Assembly: GCA_964530075.1 (NCBI GenBank) | Contig: CAZGXU010000013.1 | Span: forward strand, 1 to 47,949 | Direction of reading: 5' to 3' | Length of the DNA stretch: 47,949 bases | Origin: JANQEA01 sp964530075 | Lineage (GTDB): Bacteria > Bipolaricaulota > Bipolaricaulia > UBA7950 > UBA9294 | Shown here: positions 17,201-25,600 of the stretch, piece by piece | Position numbering within the stretch: the first letter of the stretch is position 1 | Layout of the letters: each line of letters begins with the position of its first letter | Notes under the pieces: model-generated | The model's database searches: none | The model's input: only the letters and a program-made list of their open reading frames with translations | Told to the model about the DNA's origin: nothing | Program-made: the position numbers and the translations under genes

Positions 17201-18635
17201 AGGGAGCCGCGCTCGTCAGCCGGACCGCCCCCTCGCACTCGAGCCCCCAGGGCCCTTCGCCGCGGCGGATCGTCACGCCGACCGCGGCCCCTGAGGTCCG
17301 AGTCGGATCGACGTGCGCCCCGATCGTCGCCCCTCGCTCTCCGGCACCGACGCACGGCGAGTCGAGGCGGAGCGAGTAGTCCTCCCCGTCGATGTCGACG
17401 AACCCGGGATAGGCGGACAGGTCCGAAGTCCGCCGCGTCGTTCCGACGTAGTCGCCGGACGCGTTCCCCCAGACGGCGTTGTAGCCGAACACCGCGGGGC
17501 TCGAAACGGCCGGATCCTGGGCGACCCGGAGGCCCGCGCCCCCGTTCAGCGCGACGATGGAGTCGGTCACCGCGATCGTCGTGCCGGTCGCGAGGACCCC
17601 GTCGCCGCCGTTGCGGGCGATCGTCGCGAACCGGACCTCGGCCGACCGGTCGGAAGCGAGCTCGAACCCGTGACCGGCGCACTCGACGACCTCGGCCCGT
17701 TCGACGCGACACGCCGCCGAACCGGAGATCCGAACCCCGGTCCCGGTCGTCCGACCGACGGTCCCGCCGTCGATCTCGATTGCGCTCGACCCGCGGGCCT
17801 CGATCCCGGTCCCCCCTCCGACAAATCGGCTGTCGCGCACGACGGCGTCCGACGAACCGTCGAGGCGGATCCCGCCGCCCGCGTTGTCCGCAAACCGGCA
17901 GTCCGCCACCTCGATCGCGGCCGCGTCCAGGGAATCGACGCCCCAGCCGGAGTGGCCCTCGAACGTCGCGTTCTCGAGGACCGCGCGGGACGTCCCGTCC
18001 AGGACGAGGCCGGCGACGCCGTTCGCCTCGAAGCGCGCTCCGTCCACCTCGACCTCGGAATCGTCGGCCAGAATCCCCGCCCCGCCGTTTGCGCGAAGCG
18101 AACCCCCGAGGATGTGGAGGACCGCACCGGCCTCGCACAGGATCCCATGGAGGTCGTTGTCGACGATCTCGCAGTCCACGAGGGTCGGCCGGGCGGAGAG
18201 GCCGCTGATCCGGATCCCCTCCTCCTGGCCGCCGGTGATGATGCAATCGGAGATCGTCAGGGCGGCCGACTCCAGGACGACGACCGGGGCATCGAGGACC
18301 GACCCCATCCTCTCGAGCGTGACCCGTTCGATCCGCCCGGCGACGATGTTCCGTGCGTGGAGGACCTCTTCGAACCCGTAACCGTACCGGATGATCGTGC
18401 GGTCGGCCCCCGAGCCGACGACCGTGACGCCGTTCTTGAATTCGATCTGCTCTTCGTAGACGCCCGGATCGACCAGGATCGTGTCGCCGCTCCCGGCCTC
18501 GTTCATCGCCGCCTGAACCGAACGGAATGCGCCCAATCCGTCCTTCGAAACGATGAGCTGTCGGCCGATCCCAACGACACCGATCGTGAGGGCGAGAATC
18601 AAGCCGCACGCGAACACCCGGACGATCCGCTGCAT
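14286..18635 (-). CDS. Giant secreted beta-helix / PKD / caspase-like / FlgT-C-like protein
   Basis: 1,449 residues from the ATG at 18635. Order: a signal or anchor helix (about 5-22); right-handed beta-helix repeats (about 25-440); an antiparallel-strand region of unknown fold (about 445-725). Three PKD domains follow (about 730-1005; WWDFGDG, FAWDFQSDG, WEWSLGDG), then a caspase-like C14 domain (about 1008-1270). His1105 (HFSGHGYQ) and Cys1163 (DSCYSGG) form the expected dyad. A fourth PKD (about 1282-1362) and a FlgT-C-like beta domain (GVRVGDRFAVDR) end the protein. The caspase part implies cleavage of peptides next to a basic or acidic residue; the substrate is unknown. The frame stays open upstream through a tandem repeat to 18902. 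I reject that extension because the signal peptide begins at 18635. Confidence 0.85.
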   Translation of the reverse strand: MQRIVRVFACGLILALTIGVVGIGRQLIVSKDGLGAFRSVQAAMNEAGSGDTILVDPGVYEEQIEFKNGVTVVGSGADRTIIRYGYGFEEVLHARNIVAGRIERVTLERMGSVLDAPVVVLESAALTISDCIITGGQEEGIRISGLSARPTLVDCEIVDNDLHGILCEAGAVLHILGGSLRANGGAGILADDSEVEVDGARFEANGVAGLVLDGTSRAVLENATFEGHSGWGVDSLDAAAIEVADCRFADNAGGGIRLDGSSDAVVRDSRFVGGGTGIEARGSSAIEIDGGTVGRTTGTGVRISGSAACRVERAEVVECAGHGFELASDRSAEVRFATIARNGGDGVLATGTTIAVTDSIVALNGGAGLRVAQDPAVSSPAVFGYNAVWGNASGDYVGTTRRTSDLSAYPGFVDIDGEDYSLRLDSPCVGAGERGATIGAHVDPTRTSGAAVGVTIRRGEGPWGLECEGAVRLTSAAPFVEEARLRAGRQWDGATFSVESSLLGSGSDWLRAGGEIRLFELELRAGTEPAPLLRATLGAEGVLDGAGSRSSVRARGEIASGRTSVRAEVEWERPTGVSHQLLDLGLGGFSLSARATELTLNALDVTAAAELPRPPGVLTASACLTMLPERKASLEAEWKTEDWSLGGRLGAYIEDLTSGELSLAWTDCVRRSRIDLVAEIVDLAVADVALRASLHLADVSIESEVGVNATLGIRFRLAVELDTARWFLPRLNLPPVPAFSYGPYEPEAGEAVVFDASATSDEDGAVAEYWWDFGDGIVDIGNPISHRYEEAGEYAVALTVADDDGDTATLVEPVVVFEADTTPVASFTWGPISEAGTGLSRPLRSGDRVRFDASSSYDPDGTIVEFAWDFQSDGSFDLVTDEAYASIDPLAVGTWPVTLRVVDETGRADAVMRVLLVEEPKPPQAAFGVSPVAPSIYDPVRFIDRSIGVDGPIVAWEWSLGDGHASREPEPIHRYEEVGRYEVSLTVTDSMGATDTHAEILDVQRTPGVVPVANVWALVIGISDYEEVEDLPYARQDAEAVVRWLLENGVPPERIRLLTDGRTELGGQAGLTIAPATLVNVREGLGWLRRVASQDDLVLIHFSGHGYQGADDGTDEADGVDEFFVLLDTRADAKDDTALRDDEFGRFLDRIASDHVLIFFDSCYSGGLSRSLPPGWRGSGGDEDWFGDLRLEGRLLLAASSEGEEAFESPQLEQGVFTHFLLEGLDGAADLNGDYHVTVWELYEYVAARVPDFVAAERGQPQHPQLLGEGETRIILSLRDRPLEAEVSYCPPVPYAGGTVVFTDESASSSVVEREWAFGDGASGEGERVAHVFQEPGAYDVKLTVSDGEGTLSEALAEVRVEPAGRIIGLEDASGRAILSLGDRNGVRVGDRFAVDRGSEEEEGTASILEVVELLDEDRAACRLVDEGEVLRLDERVVPVDAPPCAPIE

Positions 18636-18641
18636 GAGGGG

Positions 18642-18670
18642 ATTGTAAGGACGTCGTCCGCGAGCGGCAA
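18642..18670 (-). promoter_or_regulatory. Predicted promoter giving a leaderless caspase-like mRNA
   Basis: On the minus strand TTGCCG (18665-18670), a 17-bp spacer and TACAAT (18642-18647). Only 6 bp separate the -10 from the ATG at 18635, so transcription would begin at or next to the start codon. The absence of any ribosome site upstream of this ATG agrees with a leaderless message. Confidence 0.5.
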
Positions 18671-18683
18671 TCCTCGTCTCGGC

Positions 18684-18818
18684 GGCTCCGCCGCCGAGCC
18701 GGACGAGTTGGCACATGGCGCCAACGTCGAGGTTCAACGCGGCTCCGCCGCCGAGGCGAACGAGTCGGCGCACGGCGCCAACGTCGAGGCCCAACGCGGC
18801 TTCGCGGGCGAGGCGGTC
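18684..18818. repeat. 57-bp tandem repeat, two full copies and a decayed third
   Basis: Copies start at 18684, 18741 and 18798. The first two differ at 7 of 57 positions; the third matches for about 20 bp. Each begins with a GGCGGC/GCCGCC-type short hairpin (perfect in copy 1) and contains GGCGCC. The unit equals 19 codons and is open in frames on both strands. It lies wholly in the gap between two divergent genes, so it is probably non-coding. Confidence 0.8.
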
Positions 18819-18829
18819 CGTGCTATCAT
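18801..18829 (+). promoter_or_regulatory. Possible extended -10 promoter of thpR
   Basis: TGCTATCAT (-10 hexamer at 18824-18829, with an extended TGn) lies 15 bp before the thpR ATG. The -35 position (TTCGCG, 18801-18806) is poor and falls inside the third repeat copy. Confidence 0.35.
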
Positions 18830-18843
18830 CGGTCGGGGATCCA

Positions 18844-19419
18844 ATGAGAGCTTTCTTCTGCATTCCATTGCGGCCGGACGTCGCCTCATCGATCGATCGC
18901 ATCGCCCGTGGAATCCGGGACGCGACGGAGATGCGGGCCGGCTGGGTTCGCGCCGAGAACTACCACGTCACCCTCCGCTTCCTCGGCGAGATCGATCCGC
19001 TCCTCACCGTCGAGCTCGAGCGGATCAGCCGTCGCGTCGCCAGGTCGCTCGGGCCGTTCGCACTGACCCTCGATCGATTGGGCGGTTTCCCGTCGGCCGA
19101 TCGGGCGCGCGTCCTGTGGATCGGCGGAGAGGCCCCTCCGGTCTTCCACGGGCTCGCCTCCTCGCTCCATCACGAGCTGCAGAAGCTCGGCTTTCCGCCG
19201 GAGAGGAAGCCGACCGTCGCCCACGTGACGCTCGCGCGGATCAAGGGGAGGCCGGACGCGGAGCTTCCGCGGGCCCTCAGAGAGTCGGATCCGGCACCCG
19301 GGTTGGAGGTCCTCGTGGACCGGATCGCCCTGATGGAGAGCGTCCTGACGCCGGCCGGAGCGATCTACTCGCCGCTGTTCACGACGCGCTTCCAAGGGGG
19401 TGCGAACGGTGCCGTTTGA
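18844..19419 (+). CDS. thpR: RNA 2',3'-cyclic phosphodiesterase (ThpR / 2'-5' RNA ligase family)
   Basis: 191 residues with two H-x-T-x motifs (YHVTLRFLG and AHVTLARIKG) about 85 residues apart, the hallmark of the 2H phosphoesterase fold. Family members open 2',3'-cyclic phosphate ends to 2'-phosphate. The N-terminus MRAFFCIPL is typical, which fixes the ATG at 18844; the ribosome site is weak (GGGGA). It overlaps the archease gene by 11 bp and begins an RNA end-processing operon with archease and RtcB. Confidence 0.88.
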   Translation: MRAFFCIPLRPDVASSIDRIARGIRDATEMRAGWVRAENYHVTLRFLGEIDPLLTVELERISRRVARSLGPFALTLDRLGGFPSADRARVLWIGGEAPPVFHGLASSLHHELQKLGFPPERKPTVAHVTLARIKGRPDAELPRALRESDPAPGLEVLVDRIALMESVLTPAGAIYSPLFTTRFQGGANGAV

Positions 19420-19831
19420 ATACCTGGAACACACGGCCGACCTCGGCCTGCGCGCCACCGGTGCGACGGTGGAGGAGGCGTTCTGCGAGGCGGCTCGCGC
19501 CCTCTTCGCGCTGATGCTCGACCTGCCGTCCGTCCGGCCCCTGGAGGTGTATGCTGTGCACCACGAGGCCGCGTCGGACGCCGACCTGCTCGTCGAATGG
19601 CTGGGCGATCTGCTCGCGCAGAAGGAGCTGACCGGGCTGGTCTTCTCGGAGTTCGACGTGCGGATCGACCGGGACGGAACCGTCTGCCGGCTCGACGGCG
19701 CCGCGTCCGGGGAGAGGCTCGACCCCGGCAGGCACCGGCCGGGGATCGAGGTCAAGGGGATCAGCTACCTCGGGCTGGACGTCCGCCGTCGCGACGGCGG
19801 ATGGGTGGCGGAGTGCGTCGTCGACGTGTGA
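19409..19831 (+). CDS. Archease, RtcB activator
   Basis: 140 residues. Archease speeds the guanylylation and turnover of RtcB and broadens its nucleotide use. Family blocks seen: FEYLEHTADLGLRA at the N-terminus, DADLLVEWLGDLLA in the middle and GISYLGLDVRR near the end, carrying conserved acidic metal-binding residues. I chose the GTG at 19409 because AGGGGG lies 8 nt upstream and the protein then begins MPFEYLEH as in homologues; another GTG at 19400 is possible. It overlaps thpR by 11 bp and precedes rtcB by 10 bp. Confidence 0.93.
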   Translation: MPFEYLEHTADLGLRATGATVEEAFCEAARALFALMLDLPSVRPLEVYAVHHEAASDADLLVEWLGDLLAQKELTGLVFSEFDVRIDRDGTVCRLDGAASGERLDPGRHRPGIEVKGISYLGLDVRRRDGGWVAECVVDV

Positions 19832-19841
19832 GGAGGCGATC

Positions 19842-21302
19842 GTGACAAGCGAATGGAGACTCGAACGGGTGGGGTCGTCGGAATGGGCCCTGCCGGCCGA
19901 GGGGGCGATGCGGGTCCCGGGCCGGATCTACGCGGACGCGGAGACGATCGCCCAGCTGGAGGAGGACGTTCGGAGCGGCGCCGGGTGGAACGCCCTCGAA
20001 CAGCTGCGGAACGTCGCCGCCCTTCCCGGGATCGTCGACGCCGCGTTGGCGCTCCCGGACGTGCATCCGGGCTACGGCTTCCCGATCGGCGGCGTCGGCG
20101 CGTTCGACCTCGACGAGGGGGTCGTCGCGGTCGGGGGCGTCGGGTTCGACATCAACTGCGGCGTGCGCCTCCTCGCCACGCCGCTCCGCCGAGCCGACGT
20201 CGAACCGCTCGTCGAACGCCTCGGCGAGCGGCTCTACCGGGACGTCCCTGCGGGGCTCGGCGCCGAGGGGAAGCTCCGTCTGTCGGTGGCCGAGATCGAC
20301 CGGTTGCTGGAGGAGGGCGCCGCGTACGTGGTCGAGCGCGGGTTCGGCGTCCCCGACGATCTGGCGTACACCGAGGAGAACGGTCGCGTGCCGAACACCG
20401 ATCCGAGCGCGGTCAGCCCGCGCGCCAAGCAGCGTCAGTTCCGTCAGGTCGGAACCCTCGGCTCGGGGAACCACTACCTGGAGATCCAGGTTGTCGACGA
20501 TGTGCTCGATCCCGCGGCGGCGACGGCCTACGGCCTCAGCGAAGGCCAGATCGTCGTCTCGATCCACACCGGCTCGCGCGCCCTCGGCCATCAGATCGGC
20601 CAGGACTACCTCAAGGAGATGACGGAGGCGAGCCGCAAGTACGGGATCCCCATCCCGGAGCGGGAGCTCGTCTGCGCGCCGATCCGATCGCCGGAGGGGA
20701 GACGCTACCTCGCCGCCGTCGCCTGCGGCGCGAACTGCGCGTTCGCCAATCGCCAGGTGATCGCCCACCTGGTGCGCGAGGCGTTCGCTGGCGTCGCCGG
20801 CCTTTCCACGGAGGACGTCCGGACCGTGTACGACATCGGGCACAACAACGTGAAGGTCGAGACGCACTCCGTCGAGGGGGCGCCGCGCCGTCTGCTCGTC
20901 CACCGGAAGGGCTCGACCCGAGCGTTCGGGCCCGGTAGGGAGGAGGCCCCCGAGGCGTATCGCCAGGTCGGCCACCCGACCCTCGTCGGGGGGACGATGG
21001 GCACGGCCTCCTACGTGATGCGGGGGACCGAGCGGGGGATGAGGGTCGCCTTCGGCAGCGGGATCCACGGGGCCGGACGGGCGTTATCGCGGAAGAAGGC
21101 GGCGAAGCGCTTCTGGGGCGAGACCGTCGTCTCCGATCTCGCCGCATCGGGGATCCGCGTGTGGGCGCACAGCGCGCGGGGGGTGGCCGAGGAGGCGCCC
21201 GGGGCGTACAAGGACGTCGAGCGGGTCGTCGGTGCGACGATCGACGCGGGGATCAACCGCGCCGTCGCCCGGCTGTGCCCCCTCGCGGTCGTCAAGGGGT
21301 AG
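19842..21302 (+). CDS. rtcB: RtcB RNA-splicing ligase
   Basis: 486 residues. It joins RNA ends carrying 3'-phosphate or 2',3'-cyclic phosphate to 5'-OH ends, using GTP and Mn2+. Metal and nucleotide motifs are present: DVHPGYG, the conserved Cys in FDINCGVR, GSGNHYLE, HTGSRALGHQ, YDIGHNNVK and the guanylate-accepting His in GIHGAGRALSRKKA. The GTG start has GAGGAGG 6-7 nt upstream. The last codons overlap the convergent yvcK by 11 bp. With thpR and archease it can act in tRNA or rRNA repair after ribonuclease damage; the actual substrate is unknown. Confidence 0.97.
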   Translation: MTSEWRLERVGSSEWALPAEGAMRVPGRIYADAETIAQLEEDVRSGAGWNALEQLRNVAALPGIVDAALALPDVHPGYGFPIGGVGAFDLDEGVVAVGGVGFDINCGVRLLATPLRRADVEPLVERLGERLYRDVPAGLGAEGKLRLSVAEIDRLLEEGAAYVVERGFGVPDDLAYTEENGRVPNTDPSAVSPRAKQRQFRQVGTLGSGNHYLEIQVVDDVLDPAAATAYGLSEGQIVVSIHTGSRALGHQIGQDYLKEMTEASRKYGIPIPERELVCAPIRSPEGRRYLAAVACGANCAFANRQVIAHLVREAFAGVAGLSTEDVRTVYDIGHNNVKVETHSVEGAPRRLLVHRKGSTRAFGPGREEAPEAYRQVGHPTLVGGTMGTASYVMRGTERGMRVAFGSGIHGAGRALSRKKAAKRFWGETVVSDLAASGIRVWAHSARGVAEEAPGAYKDVERVVGATIDAGINRAVARLCPLAVVKG

Positions 21303-22611
21303 CGTCGTAGGATCTCCCGCGGTGCGAGAACGCCCGGGTGTATCGGACGATCGTCCGGGCGAGCCTCGTCGGGGCGTGCTTCACCGTCTCCTTCCCTCCC
21401 CACTCCGCCGTCCCGAGCAGGTCCTCGCGGACGACGATCAACCCGAACTCGCTGCCGTCCCCGACGTCGTCGAGGACCGGCTCGGCCGCCTCGATGCGGT
21501 ATCTGGCGAGCATGGCATCGCTCGGCGTGGCGGCGTTCGCAATCAGGAGGTCGAAGCGGCTCACGTCGACGTACTCACCGAGGACCCGAAGGTGATCCCC
21601 GAGGGTGAAGCCGTCCGTCTCCCCGGGCTGCGTCATCAGGTTGCCGACGAGGACCTTCTCCGCGCCGGCCTCCTCGATCGCCTTCGCGATCCCGTCGACG
21701 AGGAGATTGGGGATCAGGCTGGTGTAGAGGCTTCCCGGTCCGAGGAGGATCAGGTCTGCTTCGGCGATCGCCGTCAGAACCCGTTCGTACGGTCCGACCG
21801 GCGGGGACGAGAGGCCGACCCTCCGTATTCTGCGCGGGTCGGAGACGATCCGGCTCTCGCCCTCGACGATCGCGCCGTCCTCCATCGTCGCCACGAGGCG
21901 GGTCTTCGTCAGCGTCGCCGGGAGGACGTCGCCGCGGATGCTCAGCATGTGGCTCATCGCCTCGACCGCGCGGTCGAAGCCTCCGGTCGCCTGCTCGAGC
22001 CCCGACAGTAGCAGGTTGCCCAGCGAGTGCCCCCCCAGCTCGTGCGAGCCGGCGAAGCGGTACTGCAGGAACGTCGACAGCTCCGTCTCGTCCTCGGCGA
22101 GCGCGAGGATGCAGTTCCGCACGTCGCCGGGAGGGAGGACGTCCATCTCCTCCCTCAGCCGCCCGGAGCTCCCCCCGTCGTCGGTCACCGTGACGACGGC
22201 GGTGATGTTCGACGTCTCCTCCTTCAACCCGCGGAGGAGGGTCGACAGCCCGGTCCCGCCGCCGACGGCGACGACGCTCGGCCCGCGATCGAGGATCCGC
22301 GTCCGGTAGATCATCGTCGACGTCTTCTCTCGCGCCCCCGGGGCGACGCCGCGCGCGATCGATCGGACGAGTCGCCACTGCGCCAACCCGAACCCGGCGA
22401 CCCCCGCCGCGGCGAGGCCGGCCGTCAGAGCGCCCCGCGCCGGCGCGCTGTCGGGGAGGGCCCGGTAGAGCGCTCGCACCAAGCCGACGCCGAACGCGCA
22501 GAGGACCGCCAGGACGATCAACCCCATGGCGAAGACGGCGAGGAGGATCCAGCGCTTCACGCGCATCCCCGGGATCAGCCAGCGGAGGAGGCCGCGGATC
22601 GACGCCTTCAT
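21292..22611 (-). CDS. yvcK: YvcK/CofD-like gluconeogenesis factor with an N-terminal membrane domain
   Basis: 439 residues. Two membrane helices (about 18-45 and 60-80) precede the nucleotide-sugar-binding Rossmann domain. That domain has AVGGGTGLSTLLRGLK, VTVTDDGGSSGRLR, PPGDVRNC, HSLGNLLLSG and GPGSLYTS. Family members bind UDP-sugars and are needed for growth on gluconeogenic carbon and for wall synthesis in Bacillus and Mycobacterium; no enzyme activity is agreed. The ATG overlaps the dnaE stop (ATGA). The membrane extension is found in only part of the family. Confidence 0.9.
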   Translation of the reverse strand: MKASIRGLLRWLIPGMRVKRWILLAVFAMGLIVLAVLCAFGVGLVRALYRALPDSAPARGALTAGLAAAGVAGFGLAQWRLVRSIARGVAPGAREKTSTMIYRTRILDRGPSVVAVGGGTGLSTLLRGLKEETSNITAVVTVTDDGGSSGRLREEMDVLPPGDVRNCILALAEDETELSTFLQYRFAGSHELGGHSLGNLLLSGLEQATGGFDRAVEAMSHMLSIRGDVLPATLTKTRLVATMEDGAIVEGESRIVSDPRRIRRVGLSSPPVGPYERVLTAIAEADLILLGPGSLYTSLIPNLLVDGIAKAIEEAGAEKVLVGNLMTQPGETDGFTLGDHLRVLGEYVDVSRFDLLIANAATPSDAMLARYRIEAAEPVLDDVGDGSEFGLIVVREDLLGTAEWGGKETVKHAPTRLARTIVRYTRAFSHRGRSYDATP

Positions 22612-25600
22612 CGCCGGTTCCCGTTTCCGAACGAGACATCGAGGACGGCGCTCGTCGTCGAAAGGGACGCGCGGAGCGAATCGCCCGGCGTCACGTGGAA
22701 CCGTTCCCCGGCGAGGACGACGATCGATCCGACGGAGTCGACGACTTCGAATCGGACCGGCGCCTCGCCCGGGTGCGCTCCGAGCGCCTGCAGGACCTGA
22801 TCGAGCTGCTGCTGGCAGATCCCCGCGCCGTCCAGCCTGAGCGTCACGGACAGCCCGGCGTGCCTCGACGCCTCGCCGAGAGGGAAGACCTCCTCGACGA
22901 CGAGATTCAGCTCGCCGTTGCGGCTTCCCGCACTGACCGACACGCCGACGAGGGCGTCCTCGGCGATCAGATCGCCGGCGGCGTCGAGAACCCGCGGGAA
23001 GGCGGTCACCTCCACCTCCCCGGTCCCGTCCTCGATCGTGACGAACGCCATCTGCCCCCCCCGCCTCGTATCGATCCGTCGTATCTTCTTGATCCGTCCA
23101 CCGACGATCGCCGCCTCCCCCGCGCGGAGGTCGCCGAGGCGATGGAACGGGACGCAGTACATCTGAAGCTCCTGTCGATGGTCGTCGAGGGGATGAGCCG
23201 TGAGATAGAGCCCGAGGAACTCCCGCTCGAAGGCGAGGAGGTCCCCCTCCTCGAACTCGTCCGACGTCACGACCGGCTCCGGGGCGGCCTCGGGGAGATC
23301 GCCGAAGAGGGACGTCTGCCCGGTCACCCGCTCGCGCCTGGCGATCTGCATCAGCTCCAGCCCCTCGGTGATGTGCCGCAACAGGCCGAGCCGGGTCGCG
23401 CCGAGTCCGTCGAACGCGCCGACCTTGACCAGGGCCTCCAGCGATTCGCGGTCGAGCCCTTCGTCCTCGACCCGTTGGCACAGATCGAAGAACGAGCGGA
23501 ACGGCTCGCCGTCGCGCCGCGCGTTCAGGATCGCCTTCACGGCGTTCGAACCGACGTGCTTGACGGCGCCGAGCCCGAAGCGGATGCGACGGTCCCCCAC
23601 CGGCGCGAACCCGTGATGGCTCTCGTTGACGTCCGGCGGGAGGATTTCGATCCCCATGTCACGACACTCGGCGACGTACTCGGCGACCTTGTCGAGATCG
23701 CCCTGCACGCTGGTCAACAGGCTGGCCATGAAGTGAGTCGGGTAGTTCGCCTTCAGGTACGCCGTCCAGTACGAGACGAACGCGTACGAGGTCGTGTGGG
23801 CCTTCCCGAACCCGTAGCGGGAGAACTTCTCCATGTCCTCGAACGTGCGGGTCGCCAGCTCGCGGGAGAGGCCGTTCGCGAGGCATCCTTCGACGTACTT
23901 CTCGCGAAGGCTGGCCATCAGATGTTTGATCTTCTTCCCCATCGCCTTGCGGAGGATGTCCGCCTCCGCGAGGGTGAACCCGGCGAGCTTCTGGACCATC
24001 AGCATCAGCTGATCCTGGTAGATCGGCAGTCCGTACGTCTCTTCCAGGACGTCGCGAAGGCTCGGGTGGGCGTACGTCACCGGCTTCAACCCCCGGCGCC
24101 GATCGACGTAGTCGTCGGTCATCCCGCTCTCCAGCGGACCGGGTCGATAGAGGGCGAGCAGCGCGATGAGATCCTCGAACTTATCGGGTTGGACGCGTCG
24201 GATGAGGTTCGTCATGCCGGAACTCTCGAGCTGGAAGATCCCCGACGTCCGGCCCTCGCGGATCAGCGTGTACGTCGCCGCGTCGTCGAGCGGGATCGAC
24301 TCGACGCACAGGTCGATCCCGGCGTGCTCCGCCAGGGACGCCCGCGTCTCGTCGATCAGCGTCAGGTTCCTCAGCCCGAGGAAGTCGATCTTCAGCAGAC
24401 CGACCGCCTCGACGTCCCCCATGTCGAACTGGGTGACGTACTCCCCCTCGCCGAGCCGGAGGAGAGGGACGTGCTTCGACAGCGCGTCCGGGGCGATGAC
24501 GACCCCCGCGGCGTGGGTCGAGGCGTTCCGCGTCAGCCCCTCCAGGCGGAGCCCGATGTCGACGACGCGCCGGATCTCCTCGTCCTGCTCGCGGAGGGCC
24601 CGGAGCTCGGAGACGTTCTCCGCCGCCGCGCGGAGCCCCCACCCGAACGGGATCATCTTCGCGACCCGGTCGGTCACCCCGTACGGGACGCCGAGGACGC
24701 GGCCGACGTCGCGCACCACGCTCCGCGCAGCCATTCGGTCGAACGTAGCGATTTGGGCGATCCGATCCCACCACGTCTCGCCCCCGTACTTCCGGCGGAC
24801 GTACTGGATCACTTGATCGCGCCCCTTGACGCAGAAATCGATGTCGAAGTCGGGGAGGCTGATCCGATCGGGATTGAGGAATCGCTCGAACAGAAGGTTG
24901 TACTTGAGCGGATCGACGTTGGTGATCCCCAGGCAGTAGGAGACGAGGCTCCCCGCCGCCGATCCCCGTCCGGGGCCGACGGAGATCCCCTCCTCCTTGG
25001 CGTAGCGGACGAAATCCCAGACGATCAGGAAGTACGTGCTGTACTCCATCTTCGTGATGACGGAGAGTTCGAATTCGAGCCGTTCGCGGATCGTCTCCGT
25101 GATGGTACCGTAGCGACGCTCCGCCCCTTCGTAGGCGAGCGCCCGGATGTACTCGTTCGGGTCGCTCACCCCCTCGGGGAGCTCGAACGGCGGGATCATC
25201 ATCCGGTCGAACTCGAGGACGACGTTGCATCGATCGGCGATCCGCCGCGTGTTGGCGATCGCGTCGGGGACCTCGCCGAACAACGCCTCCATCTCTTCCC
25301 CGGTCCGGAAGTAGTACCCTTCCCCCTCGAACGTCCGATGGTCCGCGTCGCTGAGGGTCTTGTTCGCCCGGATGTTGAGAAGGACCTCGTGCGCGAGTCG
25401 ATCCTCATCGGCGAGGTAGTGCACGTCGTTCGTCGCCACGAGGGGGATATCGAGGGACCGGGCGAGATCGATCAGCTGCTTTCGGAGGCGGCCGTCGCGA
25501 TCCGTGCCGTGATGCTGGATCTCGATGAAGAAATTTCCTTCCCCGAAGATCTCCAGCATCTCCCGCGCCGACGCCTCCGCCGCGTCCCGGCGACCGGCTT

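Noticed and set aside
18636..18902. N-terminal extension of the caspase-like protein
   Set aside because: It runs through the tandem repeat and into thpR on the opposite strand; the signal peptide begins at 18635.
17313..19514. Plus-strand frame of 733 codons across the giant gene, repeat and thpR
   Set aside because: It crosses two recognised genes in other frames and has no domain; the open frame follows from composition.
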